Part shown: one piece after another, positions 1 to 11,664 of the stretch | How positions within the stretch are numbered: the stretch's first letter is position 1 | Layout of the letters: every line of letters starts with the position of its first letter | NCBI GenBank assembly: GCA_963969495.1 | Contig: OZ018322.1 | Span: 157,138,848-157,202,847, forward strand | Reading direction: 5' to 3' | Origin: Ceratothoa steindachneri | Lineage: Eukaryota; Arthropoda; Malacostraca; Isopoda; Cymothoidae | Length of the DNA stretch: 64,000 nucleotides | Made by a program: the position numbers and the translations under genes | Notes under the pieces: model-generated | Database searches by the model: none | What the model was told of the DNA's origin: nothing | The model's input: only the letters and a program-made list of their open reading frames with translations

Positions 1-2219
1 TACGTTTTTAAGAGATATACTAAAACTACTTATAAAGATAAATTACTTTCACCTAGTGAATGAAAAAATCTTCTCCTTAGGTGCTTAACCCAGAATGATT
101 ATAATTGAAACCCTTTTAAAACACGTGAAATCAGTAATACAATAAATACTATATTCATTTAAATAAACAAGATTAATTACATAAAATAATATTTTAAGAT
201 ATTTAGATTTATTTCAGTAATTTTAAATAAGAATTTCAATAGTTTTCTTCTATGAGTAATAATCAATAGTAGAAAGGGTGTATCACTTTTTATAAGTCAC
301 AAAAGAACAATATTTCAACACGATTCTCGGCAAGATTTCTTAAACGACTCGCACGTTTCACGATGCATTTGCGCTTCTTTGCCTTTTTTCACTCCAAAAC
401 AATATGAGTTTTTATTAGGGAACACATGTGTCAATTTTTTTCAACATTCGCAATCTAGCCCTTTTGTGTGATGAAAAAATAAAGGCTTATTAGCTTGATT
501 TTTTAACATAAGTGATACAGAAAGAGAGGTCCTGTCAGACGTGTGGGATGAAAGTTACTACTAATGAAAAATTTAATTTCAGTTGTGAAAGAAACGTTAT
601 TTGCCAAGATAATACAAAAGTGACTACTTCGAGGTGCGAGTTTAAAAAAATTGGCTTTGTGCAGACCTTTTCAGAAAATGCAATCTTGTGGATTGTGTAT
701 TGGTTTTTATAGAACTAACAGACCTATACAGAAATCTACAAACATGTAGAAGTCTCAGCCAAAAGTTTGGTGACTGGTTTGTTTTTTCTCGGAAGGTCAT
801 AATTCATTATTTTGAAAAGCGCTCAGAGAAAATCAGTGGCCCAAGCAAAACGGGAGAAAAACACGAGGTCAAATTTGTGTATCAAAGGTATAGGTGTTTT
901 GTGTGGGTTCCAACGTAAATCGAAAGAACTTCTAAGCGGCTGGTATTCGAAGAACATTTCGATGGTTATCTCGTAATCACACTTTTTTGGGGAAAGTTTA
1001 CAAGTTTGGAGGAGCGCTTTCACGACTTTCGCATGAACGCTGCGGATCTTTGCCCACGACGATAAAGTAAGTTCATTTGCCTTTTGGTTTAGGTAATGTT
1101 TCTTTGAGGTACGGAGGAAACAGGGAATATTTTTAAGTTTTGAAAAACGATGTACATAGAAAGCTACGAGTAGCAGGTTATGTGAACATGTTGAGTTTTG
1201 TGTAATTTTACTAATTGATGCAGACAAATGGCCAACAGATCGTGCTACTAAACATTCCTAAAAAGTAAATACTTCTAAACCTTCAACATCTTTGTCCATC
1301 AAAAAATATATCTATTATTAATACTAAAAACAAACGCGAGAGTGTAACTTAATCCCTCTCATGTCATTTCATCGTGTTGTCGTAGAAGAATTCTTGTGTT
1401 GCAGAAACATGTTTAAATATCGGCTTTTTGTTTCCGCCATCGAAATATTATTCGTAAGCCACTATTTCAAAGATATGAAGAAGTATTACATGATTTAGTA
1501 GCAATAAAGTCCTGCGCCAGTCTTATTTAAAATTACACTTATTTCATTAAATAGAAAAACTCAATATATAAGATCGAGTTAATTTTTAAAATTAGTTTCC
1601 TTGGGGTAAAGAAGATCAACAGAATAAATCATTACTAAATTGATAATTATTTAATTAATAAATTTGACCAAATTATTCGAATGAAAACTATTACAATATT
1701 TACTTTTTACACAGTTTAAAGAGAATCTTTAGAGTATCATTCGAAAATTTCTTATTTTTCAAATATTTAAAGGGTTGCAAAATAAGAATTTCAAAATAGC
1801 GCTGCAGTTAAAGCAAAAGTCGCTAAATTATTGGAACATTTGTAAGGAAATTGGCCAAAAATGTCCCTAAAGATATGTATACTAGGTTTTTCGAATCTTC
1901 TGTTGCACTCGTTTCTTCATCTATTGAGAGGTTAATGTGTGTGATATGTAGAAAAGTTATGCCAAACAAACTTAAAGTTCTCATTTTCAGCACATGTCAT
2001 TAAAACATCTTTTCCATCGTGTGAAGGTGTGTTGAAAAGGAAGTAAAAGAATCGAGATCTCGGCTTTCTTCTGTCCTACCAGCAGGCCACAACAAGTCCG
2101 ACATCAACAAGCGGCTCAAAGTCACAAAGAGTCCATCAAAGAGTCGCGAAGAGGCTTAAGAATGGGATAGACCTCAAAGATCGACCTTGTCAAGCCAGAG
2201 TTCAAATTCTCAACTGTTT
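1..2219. other. AT-rich sequence, no recognisable gene
   Basis: Only short open frames occur here, including a 66-codon frame at 512-712 and overlapping antisense frames at 688-1227. None shows a motif, a repeat partner elsewhere in the window or a splice context that I can support. Homopolymer and AT-rich stretches dominate. I see nothing functional. Confidence 0.6.
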
Positions 2220-3045
2220 TACTATGCGAAAGGACTTAAAATCTGCTCCGAATCTCAAAATGAATGCTATCGCGAAACAGAAGAACATGTCGGTGTTGGT
2301 CCCGGTATATAAAGCCGTCAAGGAGTAAGGTGGCAAGAGCTTGAGGCACGTGGACAACCATTACTCACCGACTCTATGCGAGAACAGCGTCGGTTTCAGA
2401 ACGCTCTCGTCGTCTTCCCAACGACTTGAAGAGTCATAGCAAACGAATTTTCATATTTTTCTGATAAAACAACCTTCACAATCGATCCAAGCTTCAACAA
2501 GCAGAACGAGTCGTAATATTCGGCTCGGACGTCTTCAAGGTCCGGTGGTGTGCAAAACCAAGAATCCGGTCTCTGTGATGATGCTTACCATCGTGGCATT
2601 GAATAATATCGAGAAGATCACACCTGTGTGGTCCTTGGCCGGTTACAGGCTCACCCCGGCCTATTCCAGGGACATCTTTGCTACGAAAATCCTTCTTTAG
2701 ATGAAAAAGATTACGAAAAAAGCGCAGAACGTACATATTTCTGCAGGTAGATAACCCGGCCCACACTGCCCAAGACTGTAAAAGAGTGGATGCTGTCAAA
2801 AGTGAACATCTGACCGACGGAATTTGTCCGCCGCAGTTTCCCCACCTCTATTCCCTCGACAACAGCGTCTGGGCGCATGTCGAGGGTATGACCTGCTGTT
2901 TCCGCCACAGCAACGTGAATGAGCTGAAGTCTTCTCTTAATTAACCGCGTGAGGGGAAAGTATGAGATAGGACTTCGTCCGCGACAGTGCGCAGCATTCA
3001 GGTTTCACCTGGAATGCGTTTTCGACACCAAGAGTAGCCCCATCT
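2220..3045 (+). pseudogene. Tc1-like transposase remnant
   Basis: Conceptual translation in shifting frames gives a Tc1/mariner-superfamily DDE transposase, the enzyme that cuts and pastes its own element at TA sites. Around 2224-2330 is a helix-turn-helix-like stretch, RKDLKSAPNLKMNAIAKQ, then PVYKAVKE. The catalytic region begins near 2455 with FSDKTTFTIDPSFNKQN, where the first Asp is kept. QVDNPAHTAQDCK near 2747 carries the second Asp. QFPHLYSLDNSVWAHVEG near 2835 stands at the third acidic position. Several frameshifts and stops, for example after the HTH and after KQNES, show that it is dead. No terminal inverted repeats were found by eye. It resembles the FSDEKTFT type of Tc1-like transposases frequent in arthropods (family knowledge). 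Limits are approximate. Confidence 0.72.
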
Positions 3046-3426
3046 TATAATTTTAAAATTTAAACACATGTCTATATGTTAAAACCATAAAAACGTGCTT
3101 AATTGCATCAGACCTATCATTGTGTCCTTTGGTAAAACAGTCGTAATTAGTGTAACAGGACTTTTGAAAAACCCCGTACTGGGTATTTTAAATTTAGCTG
3201 AAATATGCACCAGGGTTCTGAGTGGGAGGTATGATTTTACTTTGTTTACAATTATCTCCTAGAGTTAGGTATTTAAAGCCAAATGTCTATATTTGCTGGT
3301 GATACAAATTAGCCGCCATTGACTGAGAAATGCTGGGAAATTTCAGAGTTTCAACTAATTTAAATGAACTAGTTGAATAGGCATATAAGTGACATATGTG
3401 ATTCAACCATCCAAATGCAATGGTGT

Positions 3427-5743
3427 TCCGCTCTTGCTTCTTGCGCGGACACCGCCCATGGTCCAGACGATGTCCCGTATACCATGCTTCGACACCTGGG
3501 TAAGCGAGGCATGACCTTTCCTTTAGATTTGTTCAACAGGATCTGGGTGGATGGTCTCCTCCCAGATTCCTGATGAATCGCTACAGTGCTCGCCTTTCGC
3601 AAACCGGGGAGAGATTACTATACTCCGACCGGTTTCCGCCCAATCTCTCTTACCTCTTGCGTGTGCAAGTTGATGGAGAAATTGATAAATGTTAGATTAG
3701 CCTTTTTTCTGAACAGCGAAGGCCATCTGTCTTCTGGAAAGTGCGGCTTCCGCAAGTCCCACTACACGTCGGATGCTCTACTCCGACTGGAAAATGCCGT
3801 CTGTGGTGTCTTCCTTCGTAGACAGCCCTACGCCACGGTGTTTTTTGTTCTGGAGAAGGCCTATGATACCGCATGGCGATACGGTATCATGGAGACTTTT
3901 CAAACGATGGGGGCGAAGGGAGGCCTCGCAATCTTTACATATGAATTTTTGCGAGTCTGTCGATTGCGCGTATGGGTTGGGGGCGCCATCTCCTGCCCAA
4001 TAGAGCAGGAAAAGGGGGTCTCACAGTAAAGTGTCTTCACTATCACGCTCTTTGCCTTGAGCATCAACAGTATCACCTCGGTGCTGTCGGAAGATGTTCT
4101 CGCTACGTTGTACGTCACGACCTTTTAGTGCGGCCTAGATGCCAACTCTAGAGCGTTGACTCTAACTTTCATCGAACCATGTCTCTTGCTATGTTGAAGT
4201 GCACAGGTTTCGAATTTTCTTGACCAAGAATAAGGTCGTGCACTTCTGCAGCCGACAAGATTTGTTTCTTATTGGGGTGCGCCTTTAAGTGGTTGAATCC
4301 TAAGGTTTCCTTGGTCTTGTATTTGACCAACGACTCACCTGGGAGGCTCATATTCGCAGCTTTAGTTTCTCTTGTATCCGTGCCATGGAATTTCTTCGTT
4401 CCGTGACGTTTAGCGCTCGGGGTGCTGATAGGGCTACTGCCTTACTTTCTTTTCGATCCTTTCTCCGTTCGAAGCTTGACTACAGGTATGAGTTTTATGC
4501 ATCCGCATCCGGACGTCTATTGCAGAAGATGGACTCGATCTACCACACCATCCTTCGCTTCGCGACCGGTGCCTTCCGAACTTCCCCTATTGAGAGCCTG
4601 TTTGTCGATTCTAGACGGATGCCATTATCTATGCGCTGTCCACAGTGCATTACTCGCCTGTACGCACGAGCACAGCGTCTCCCTTTGTCACCATTAGCTC
4701 TCAAATTATCCACAGCTGATTTCGACGGTGCTTATGCCAGTGAGATCTTCAAGTCATACCCTAAGCCCTTTGGGATTAGGGGTAGAAAACTCCTTCGAGA
4801 GGTAGATATAGCTGTTGGGCTGGTAGCGCTCCTGCTTCTACCGATAATGCTACCCTGAAGGGTACCACATTAAGCCATTTGTCTAGACGCCTCTGATCCC
4901 AAAGTTTATGCAGCGCCGAGAGTATTGCTTTCGACCTTTTTGGAGCATGCCTTGTGTCACGCTAGAACCTTGCCAGTTTATACGGATGGCTCCAGGTCCC
5001 AAGAGGGGATCTGCTTCCACGCCGTCTCCCCTATGTTTGAAGTGAGCGGGGCTCTGCCAGGCTCTGCGTCTGTATTCAGGGCAGAGCTAGTGGCAATACA
5101 CCACTCGGTACGGGAGATTACGTGACGTGCCCGGTTCGGAGACCAGATTATGATCTATAGCGACTCACAAAGTGCCCTGAGTGCACTCGGGGCATTAGAA
5201 TCTCCGCATACCCTGGTTCGCGATATCCGTTACGCCACAGTTTTGGAAAGCCGGGCGTATCTCGAGATTATTCTCTGCTAAGTTCCTAGACATGTATGAA
5301 TTGCGGTGAATGAGCGTGCCAACGAGGAAACCAAAGAGTCCCTCAACACTCTGCGACTGGACCAGCGTTTAGCTCTTCCCTACAATGACTACATAGCAGG
5401 AATACGGGCAGCTCTTCGGGCTGCTTGGCAAAGAATAGGGAAGATGGTGGAAGTGAAGATAAAGTTGTGTGCCATTTCGCTACGACTCTTCCCATGGCCA
5501 TACCCACCAATGCCGTGAAGGTTTCTTGTTTCATTCTGTCGTCTCCGAATTGGACACACTCGCCTGCCCTCCCCCCCCCCCTCCGCCCCGACGCCAGAGC
5601 TTGCTTCCTTCTTATTACCTTTTTTCTTGTTTATTTTATTTTTTTTTTAGCATCCTCTTTTACATATGCCTAATTTTAGGCAATGTTGAATACGGCGTCT
5701 AATCCCCAAGTAGGCAGTCACCAGATGAGCTCTTAAAAAAAAA
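3427..5743 (+). mobile_element. I-like non-LTR retrotransposon, copy 1, 5'-truncated
   Basis: This is the 3' part of ORF2 of the same element family as the minus-strand copy at 11.4-17.5 kb. RT begins at SALASCADTAH (3427) and runs through FRKPGRDYYTPTGFRPISL and CGFRKSHYTSDALLRLE. In place of the Asp-Asp catalytic signature near 4110 the frame reads YVTTF then a stop, because of a base change and frameshift. RNase H follows (VYTDGSRSQEG near 4975, RAELVAIHHSVREI, YSDSQSALSAL), but NERANEE replaces the usual NERAD, and stops interrupt it. The 3' UTR ends with the family signature CCCAAGTAGGCAGTCACC, then AGATGAGCTCTT and an A-tail at 5735-5743. The 5' break lies in RT, typical of incomplete target-primed reverse transcription. 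No convincing TSD: TGTTCC occurs at both ends, but at the 5' end it belongs to the element. Confidence 0.88.
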
Positions 5744-5753
5744 TGTTCCTTCG

Positions 5754-5870
5754 AGATTTAGCGACATGGAAAACAGGTATAAGGAAAAATGGAGCTCTGC
5801 AATGTTGGCTGACTTCTGCTGGAACCTGAAGCATGACACACCTGAGACGTCTTACAAACCAAGAAGTAAG
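5754..5870 (+). pseudogene. Family X protein, C-terminal fragment (copy 3)
   Basis: Immediately after the A-tail of I-like copy 1, one frame reads RFSDMENRYKEKWSSAML, then ADFCWNLKHDTPETSYKPR. This matches the C-terminal end of the two longer family X copies in the window, which read IKTIETRYQGLWNESIMGDHCW at 10.4 kb (shown here only in part) and LNFERRYQGSYGENLMGDY at 48.1 kb. The part upstream of this C-terminus is not visible on the other side of the I-like element, so a deletion or rearrangement accompanied or followed the insertion. Function is not known; see the family X entries. Recognition rests only on within-window comparison and spacing of the conserved residues R-Y, G/A-D and C-W. 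Confidence 0.65.
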
Positions 5871-7260
5871 TACAAAAATGTAGTTTAATACATTACATAA
5901 TGCTAACAAACATGCTGATTCCTATTTATATTCATGAATTAATTAAAATAAACACATTTAATCTGACTTTGGGAGTGAAAGAAATTTATGGTATCGTGGA
6001 AATCGATATTAATTGCAAAATTAATAAATTTGTAATTTGCAATAAAATGTTACGTGATGCAAAGTTTTTGTTTTCAAATTCGAATTCAACGCACTAAACT
6101 TCATTGTAAAATGCCCATGAGTTCTATGTTTTTTTTTACACAGAAAATTGTTGTACAGTGTATTTATTTAATACAGAGTTTTTTTACCAGCTAGATTTAA
6201 ATTCTGTTGCAATCAATGATATTTTCGATTATTAAAACATTACTAAAAAAAATAACCAAAATGGGAGTTTTATCTAAAATGAAAGTTAAAAATCAACTTT
6301 TAAGTATTATTCTGTGTCTAATTATCCATTGTTCAGTCTTCTTCTACCTTTGACAATCTTACTATTTTAAACTTACTAGATTAGTAATGATAACTAATCT
6401 AGTAGTTGTAAATTTTGTGCAACTAATTAACATTCAATGCTCAAGACTCACAATTACACTTCATTTAGAGATAACACAGCTAGATGTAAGGATTTGGGGA
6501 TATGCAGTTCCTGTTCAAGTTTAAAATAGAAATAACGAATTTCCTGTTCAAAGGAAAAAATTTCTTGACTTTCCTTGAGATTTTTTTTAAGTCGACCTCT
6601 AATATTATAGCTTCATGTAGAAGTTATGCCAAATCACTAAATCGATCGTCCAATATTGACATTAATATGATAAAATTTGGATCTCAATTCCAACTTTATC
6701 TTTTCTCGACAATCACTATTACATCTAATGGGAGTGGAAACTTATGTACAGTAATATGTGTCGTAGAATGACCCTTGGTTTTGATCACTATACTCTTTGA
6801 TACCCTTTTAGTAGTGGTATGCTTTAAGGGGCGTGAGTTACTTCTATGATGAAGTAGCCTTTGTTCTAAGAGTGCTAATTCAGTAGGTTTTTTTCTTAAG
6901 GAAGAGCTATTTTTAAACACATAAGGATAAGAGGAAACACCAGAATCTACCAAAATAAACATGTATTTTGAATGAAACACTTAACTATTACAAACCAACA
7001 GTTAACACATTTCTATCTTTGGCATCAAAGATCTTTCAATGACAAAAAATAAACAAATAGGCTTCCCGTAAACATACCAATTGCCGATTAGTATTTTTTT
7101 ATCGCGACTCTATTTGATTAGCGTTAAACATTAAATTAACCTACTCTTGTCTACAAACACATATGACCTAGGTTCAAGAACAATGGTTTCTACTCTCCTT
7201 TAAAACGTGGGAGGTACTAAACTTCTACTATCGCAATAGAGATATAAATGTTATTTTTAA
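5871..7260. other. AT-rich sequence, nothing recognised
   Basis: Short frames only, at 5900-6097, 6502-6771 and 6696-6980 on either strand, without recognisable motifs. No second copy of this sequence was noticed in the window. Confidence 0.6.
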
Positions 7261-7269
7261 CTTACAGGT

Positions 7270-8260
7270 AGGTATTAGGGATTGCCGGATGTCGCTGGAG
7301 GACATATCTCTCGCTTTAAAGTGTTGTGGCCGCTGGTTGAATTTTCGTCGAGGAGGAATTGCTTGTCGCCTGTGACGGGGGCTGATTCTTCAACGTAATT
7401 AAAGAACGGGAGCTCGTTGGGGCTGGGTTCTTCTCCTCTCACTCTTACGGAGCTTGAGATGTGAGAGTCGCTCGAGTGTGAGCGGCTTTGCTTTTCTTCA
7501 GTCGGACTTCTTTGCAGACTGAAAAGGCTTCTTCGGTATGGCACCGATCTAAGGTTTGACTATTCAGGTTAATACGGCCCTAAAAGGGAGGATCGATTTT
7601 CTCAATCTGATCCTATCGTTTCTCACGGAAATAGTCTTGTATGGTTGAAGGATCGATCTTCAAGAACTAACCCTTGTTCTGGCGTATCGACTTTAATCTT
7701 CTAGTCTGGCTGAAAGATCGATCTTCACGAACTAATCTTTCTTCTGGCGAATCGAATTCTAATAATCTTCTTGTCTGGCCGATGGATCGATCTTCACGAA
7801 CTAATCCTACTCTGGCGTATCAACTTCTGATAATCACCTTCTCTTTCTTTGCGGAGCTTATTTATAGGCGGATTGCCGCCCCATCTAAAAGGGAAAGTGA
7901 CCAGCCCACAGAGGCAAAGGGGAAGGGGAGAGTAAATGGTGAGTTAGCATCTGGGGAGAGCGAGAATTCCTGAGGTGGCACTGGGGTGCCTAAGTCAGCT
8001 CGCAAATTAGAGGCTCGCAACCGCACCGCTACTTGGCGTGCCTTCTGACTCGCACCGCTTTTTTTTCCATAACCACGGGTTTATGGGTCTCGTAGGTAAT
8101 TGGATCGTTAGGGCGTCGTTTAAGGACCTTAGGTGGTCGCCTTAAAACAGATGTTAGCTCCAACTGCCCACAGCGGCGGGGAGATCACACATGGTAAGCA
8201 GTTTCGCCGGCTACCTTTCATACGCTTCTCCTCATGAGGGAGGATGGGGGCTTTAATGTA
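7270..8260. other. GC-richer island with an unassigned repeat
   Basis: Base composition rises sharply against the AT-rich surroundings on both sides. An 89-codon Ser/Pro-rich frame on the minus strand (7275-7544) and a 99-codon frame on the plus strand (7674-7973) cross it, but neither has a recognisable motif, and the second runs through a tandem repeat. A TTATTTATAGGCGG sequence near 7858 is TATA-like. It may be the body of a short unidentified repeat or a 5' UTR fragment. I could not assign it. Confidence 0.4.
7591..7858 (+). repeat. Tandem repeat, ~60-69-bp units, about four copies
   Basis: The anchor GATCGATCTTCA or GATCGATTTTCT recurs at 7591, 7651, 7716 and 7785. It is followed in most units by AGAACTAA or CGAACTAA, then TCTGGCG and TATCGACTT-like sequence. 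The first unit is diverged and the last three are closer to each other. Spacings are 60, 65 and 69 bp. Confidence 0.75.
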
Positions 8261-10351
8261 CCTATACTCCTCCAGGATGCTTAATGTAGCCATTTTTTCT
8301 ACAATTTCCTTATTAGATACCTCAGGTTACAAGTCATATGTAAGTGAGATGGTCGCCACCCAAGTGTGTAGACCAAATATGGCTACGATGTGACTACATT
8401 ATTTCCTTTAATTAACACTATAATTAAGGAGTGCATAATGAAAGTCGTAACACCTGAATCTAGCCGCTCGCTATTTCTATTTTGATTGATGCAAAATCAC
8501 GATCACTTTCAATGTAATAAGATTAAACACATCACTTAATAATATGGTTGCCTATGGGTATGAAAGGCATTCCTATCTATTTTAAGTTGAGCAGCTACCA
8601 TTTCTTTTCAAGAATTGACAGAAGTGGATGTAATCCAGCTCCTTAAAAATGCAATTGAATAAGTGCATTCTTGATTTATCTTGCTAATTGCTCACTCAGA
8701 TTATATATTTTGTAATGTTCTTTGCTTGTTTACCCCTGGTAAATAACGCATTTACTAGATGACTAAGAATCTCTCTTTAATATAAACATTAATATAAACA
8801 TTTACATAAAGCATCCTAGTGCACTCCTAAAATTAAAACCGAATATAAGCTTAGTTAGCGCTTTTCTAGCACTCTGGATTTTGCATTCTTAGATAGTGCG
8901 GTAGAGGAAGATATGAAAAATATGTTTAATATTGAATCAATAAGCTACACTAGGTCAACTGATACCAAGCAAATAGATGAGATTAAGTTGGAAGCATTTA
9001 AAGCTGCAATGAAATAAAATAAATCGTTACTCAGTAGCATTGCTATACCCTGAGAACGTCAGAAAAAGTTGCGTCTATTCATAATGTTGCCTTATGCGTC
9101 TTACATTTGGTGAAAAACAAGTTAGAAAAAAAAGGTCTCCTATATCATATCATTATCATTATAAGGAACAATCAGCTGATGGCATTATTAAAAAAATTGA
9201 GGTCAAACCAGAGGAATTCCATAATAATATTCAACGGTGACCAATAATAAAAATGAATACAACTACAATAATACGCCCCGTGTTTAATTATTCACTTAAA
9301 ATTACAGGAAATCTTCACAAAATGAGGATGTTTATGCGGCAATAAATGTAATGACAGACCTCGCTAAACGTATGCTGTACTTCCGTTCTAATAATTACAC
9401 TTGGTTGTGATATTAAGCAGTCTTTATATAAATCAACGTTGCTCATTACATTAACATGAATAAGTTTTCATCAGTATTTTAAAGAATAACCGATTGGTAG
9501 CTAATAGCTATTGTACCTTCATATTTGTTTTCAATGCAAGTCCTTTCATAATAAATTAGGCCATTAGACACCATCTCGCGCAATATCCTTATGATGAGTT
9601 TACGCTGCATCTTAATTAATTTGTTATAATGATAATCTCATAATTGTTGGCAACTCTCGATATAATCTGCCAAACTTTTATCATGAATCACATGAGCGAA
9701 ATAGTGAGGGGGCTTCCAACTTAGAGCATGAATCATTAATCATCCTGAGATCAGAAATCTGTTTGCAATTGAGCGTAAATAAGTTTAAGATCAAAATATC
9801 TATGAGAAGGTACTTGGTTCTAAGTGCTTATTTCGATCTAAAGAATTACAATTGTCATCTTGTAATTCTTTATAGTTTCAAATACACTAACCAACAAATT
9901 TGAACTCTCTGTTAATCATCAGAGACCTGAGCAAATTTGTTCATGGAATTTTTCTCGCGAATTTTAAATCTGACTTTAGTTGTTCTTTAGCACATCAGGT
10001 TTTCGAGATATTCGCAAATGCAATATGACCGCAGTCGCTGATAGAATGTAGCGCTTTACTCCGATTTCTTTGCCGAAACAGGTGATATATGGTTGCATAG
10101 CGCCATTGCTCTAAAAAAATTGCTTTCTGTATATCTCTCCCATGTGCATTGGGAAGTTGAACTGACACAAAATGATGCATGTAACATAGAGAAAATCTAA
10201 AATTTATTATTCTCTTTAGGCGTAAACATATGATAAAGATAAATAGCCATGTTTTATTTATTCAACAAACATCATAAAGTTAATGGTACTTATATTACTT
10301 GTATAAGAATGCTAAACAATGATTGAAGGGCTAATAAGTCAAAACTCGAAT
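8261..10351. other. AT-rich sequence, nothing recognised
   Basis: No coding motif, tandem repeat or RNA gene was recognised. The only listed-length frame (9995-10180, minus) has no recognisable feature. Confidence 0.55.
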
Positions 10352-11448
10352 TCATAAACGTTGTGCATAGTATTTGCGTTTGAATTCTTTCTTAGGATTA
10401 TTACGATACAACATCCAACAATGATCTCCCATAATGCTCTCATTCCAAAGTCCTTGATATCGAGTTTCAATGGTCTTGATATCCTAGTGGAAACGTTCAC
10501 CTTGCTCGTCAGTTATAGTTCTAAGATTTTCTGGGAAAGGTAGAGGTGCCAATGCAGGAAATGGATTTTAAGTGACATAGGGTATCCCATTTCTTTATAC
10601 GATTAAAGAAGGTTTTCCACGCCATCTCCGTATGCAGGTGACTTGTTGATGCCCAGAAAGTTTGCACATAACCACTTGAAGGCTAGCGTTCGAGAGTAGT
10701 AAGGGTCTTCTCAAAGTCGAGTCTGCTAAAAGCTCCCTGATTTGTGGGGCACAGATATGCCTTCTTTTAGTTTTGCTACGCTTAGTTGTGGAATTTTTTG
10801 CACATACTCCTATATTGGAATCCCTGAGAATTGTCCTTAGCCATTGCTTTTACGAAGTTTTTCATTAGACATAGTTCCAAATGAAAAGGTAGCAGATATA
10901 TTTACTGAGGCTCTACCAGGGGGAAAGACTGAAGCCTGCTTATTCCAGGCTCATATGGAGACCAAAGTGGCCAGTCACGCTTGTCATAAAGTTTTTCAGT
11001 GGCACAGCTATCCTACAGAAGCAAAAATACTTCTTGATTCCTCCTTGCAAACCTATTAGCATGCCTATGACTTTTATCCTACGACAGATACGCCACTGAT
11101 GTGCTTGGTAGTTTATGGCTTTAAGAAGAATATCTATATTGTCATGTCTCCTTAAGGTGGACAAAATGGCCAAAAGGACAGGAAGGCTGTACATTGTCAT
11201 TGTGCAAGAGGAAAGCTTTCAGACTTGTCGTAGAAGCATCAATAAAGAGACTCCAGTCAGACGCCTCATATGACTGTGGCAAGGATTCGAACAATCCAGT
11301 TATATCATAGCAGTAGCAGAGAGGTCCTTTAACTGTAAATAATGAAGTTAAATCACGATTACGTTTTCTAATACAACTCACATGCACATTTATCTCGAGT
11401 AAGTATTTTCCATGTAGTCGAAATGCTAGAAGTTCTGCTTTCTCCTTT
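10352..11448 (-). pseudogene. Family X protein (copy 1), C-terminal two thirds
   Basis: This is a decayed copy of an unrecognised repetitive protein. Reading down the minus strand in shifting frames: KAELLAFRLHGKYLL beside the I-like insertion; DITGLFESL; DWSLFIDASTTSLKAFLLHN near 11245; IKVIGMLIGLQGG near 11060; FHLELCLMKNFVKAMAKD near 10865; FLGINKSPAYGDGVENLL; MSLKIHFLHWHL; DEQGERFH near 10480; then RYQGLWNESIMGDHCWM. It ends KKEFKRKYYAQRL with a TGA stop at 10352-10354. Stops and frameshifts show that it is inactive. The N-terminal continuation lies at 17497-17590, on the other side of the I-like element. The ordered Asp, Cys, His and Glu residues suggest an RNase H-fold transposase (inference only). 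Confidence 0.7.
11440..11448. repeat. 9-bp target-site duplication, left copy
   Basis: TTCTCCTTT here is repeated exactly at 17497-17505, bracketing the I-like element. The two flanks join into one continuous family X reading frame, which supports this as a genuine TSD. Confidence 0.8.
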
Positions 11449-11664
11449 AAAGTTTTTTATTTAATTTTATAGAGCCCATCTGGCAACTACCCACTTGGGC
11501 ATAAGTCGCCGAAAAACATGACAGCCTAGAACTAGGCTACTTTAAAATAAAAATATGAAAACTTAACAATGATATAAATTGAAAAAACTTAACAACCAGG
11601 AAGCAATCTATGGCAGCGGGGGAAGGTCTCCCTCACCCCGCACCCCGGTGCAGGAGAGTGCAAC

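Noticed and set aside
3411..5756. TGTTCC at both ends of I-like copy 1 as a possible TSD
   Set aside because: At the 5' end the bases belong to the element itself, since copy 2 has the same GTTCCGCTCT. Six bases is also short compared with the 9- and 12-bp TSDs of the family.
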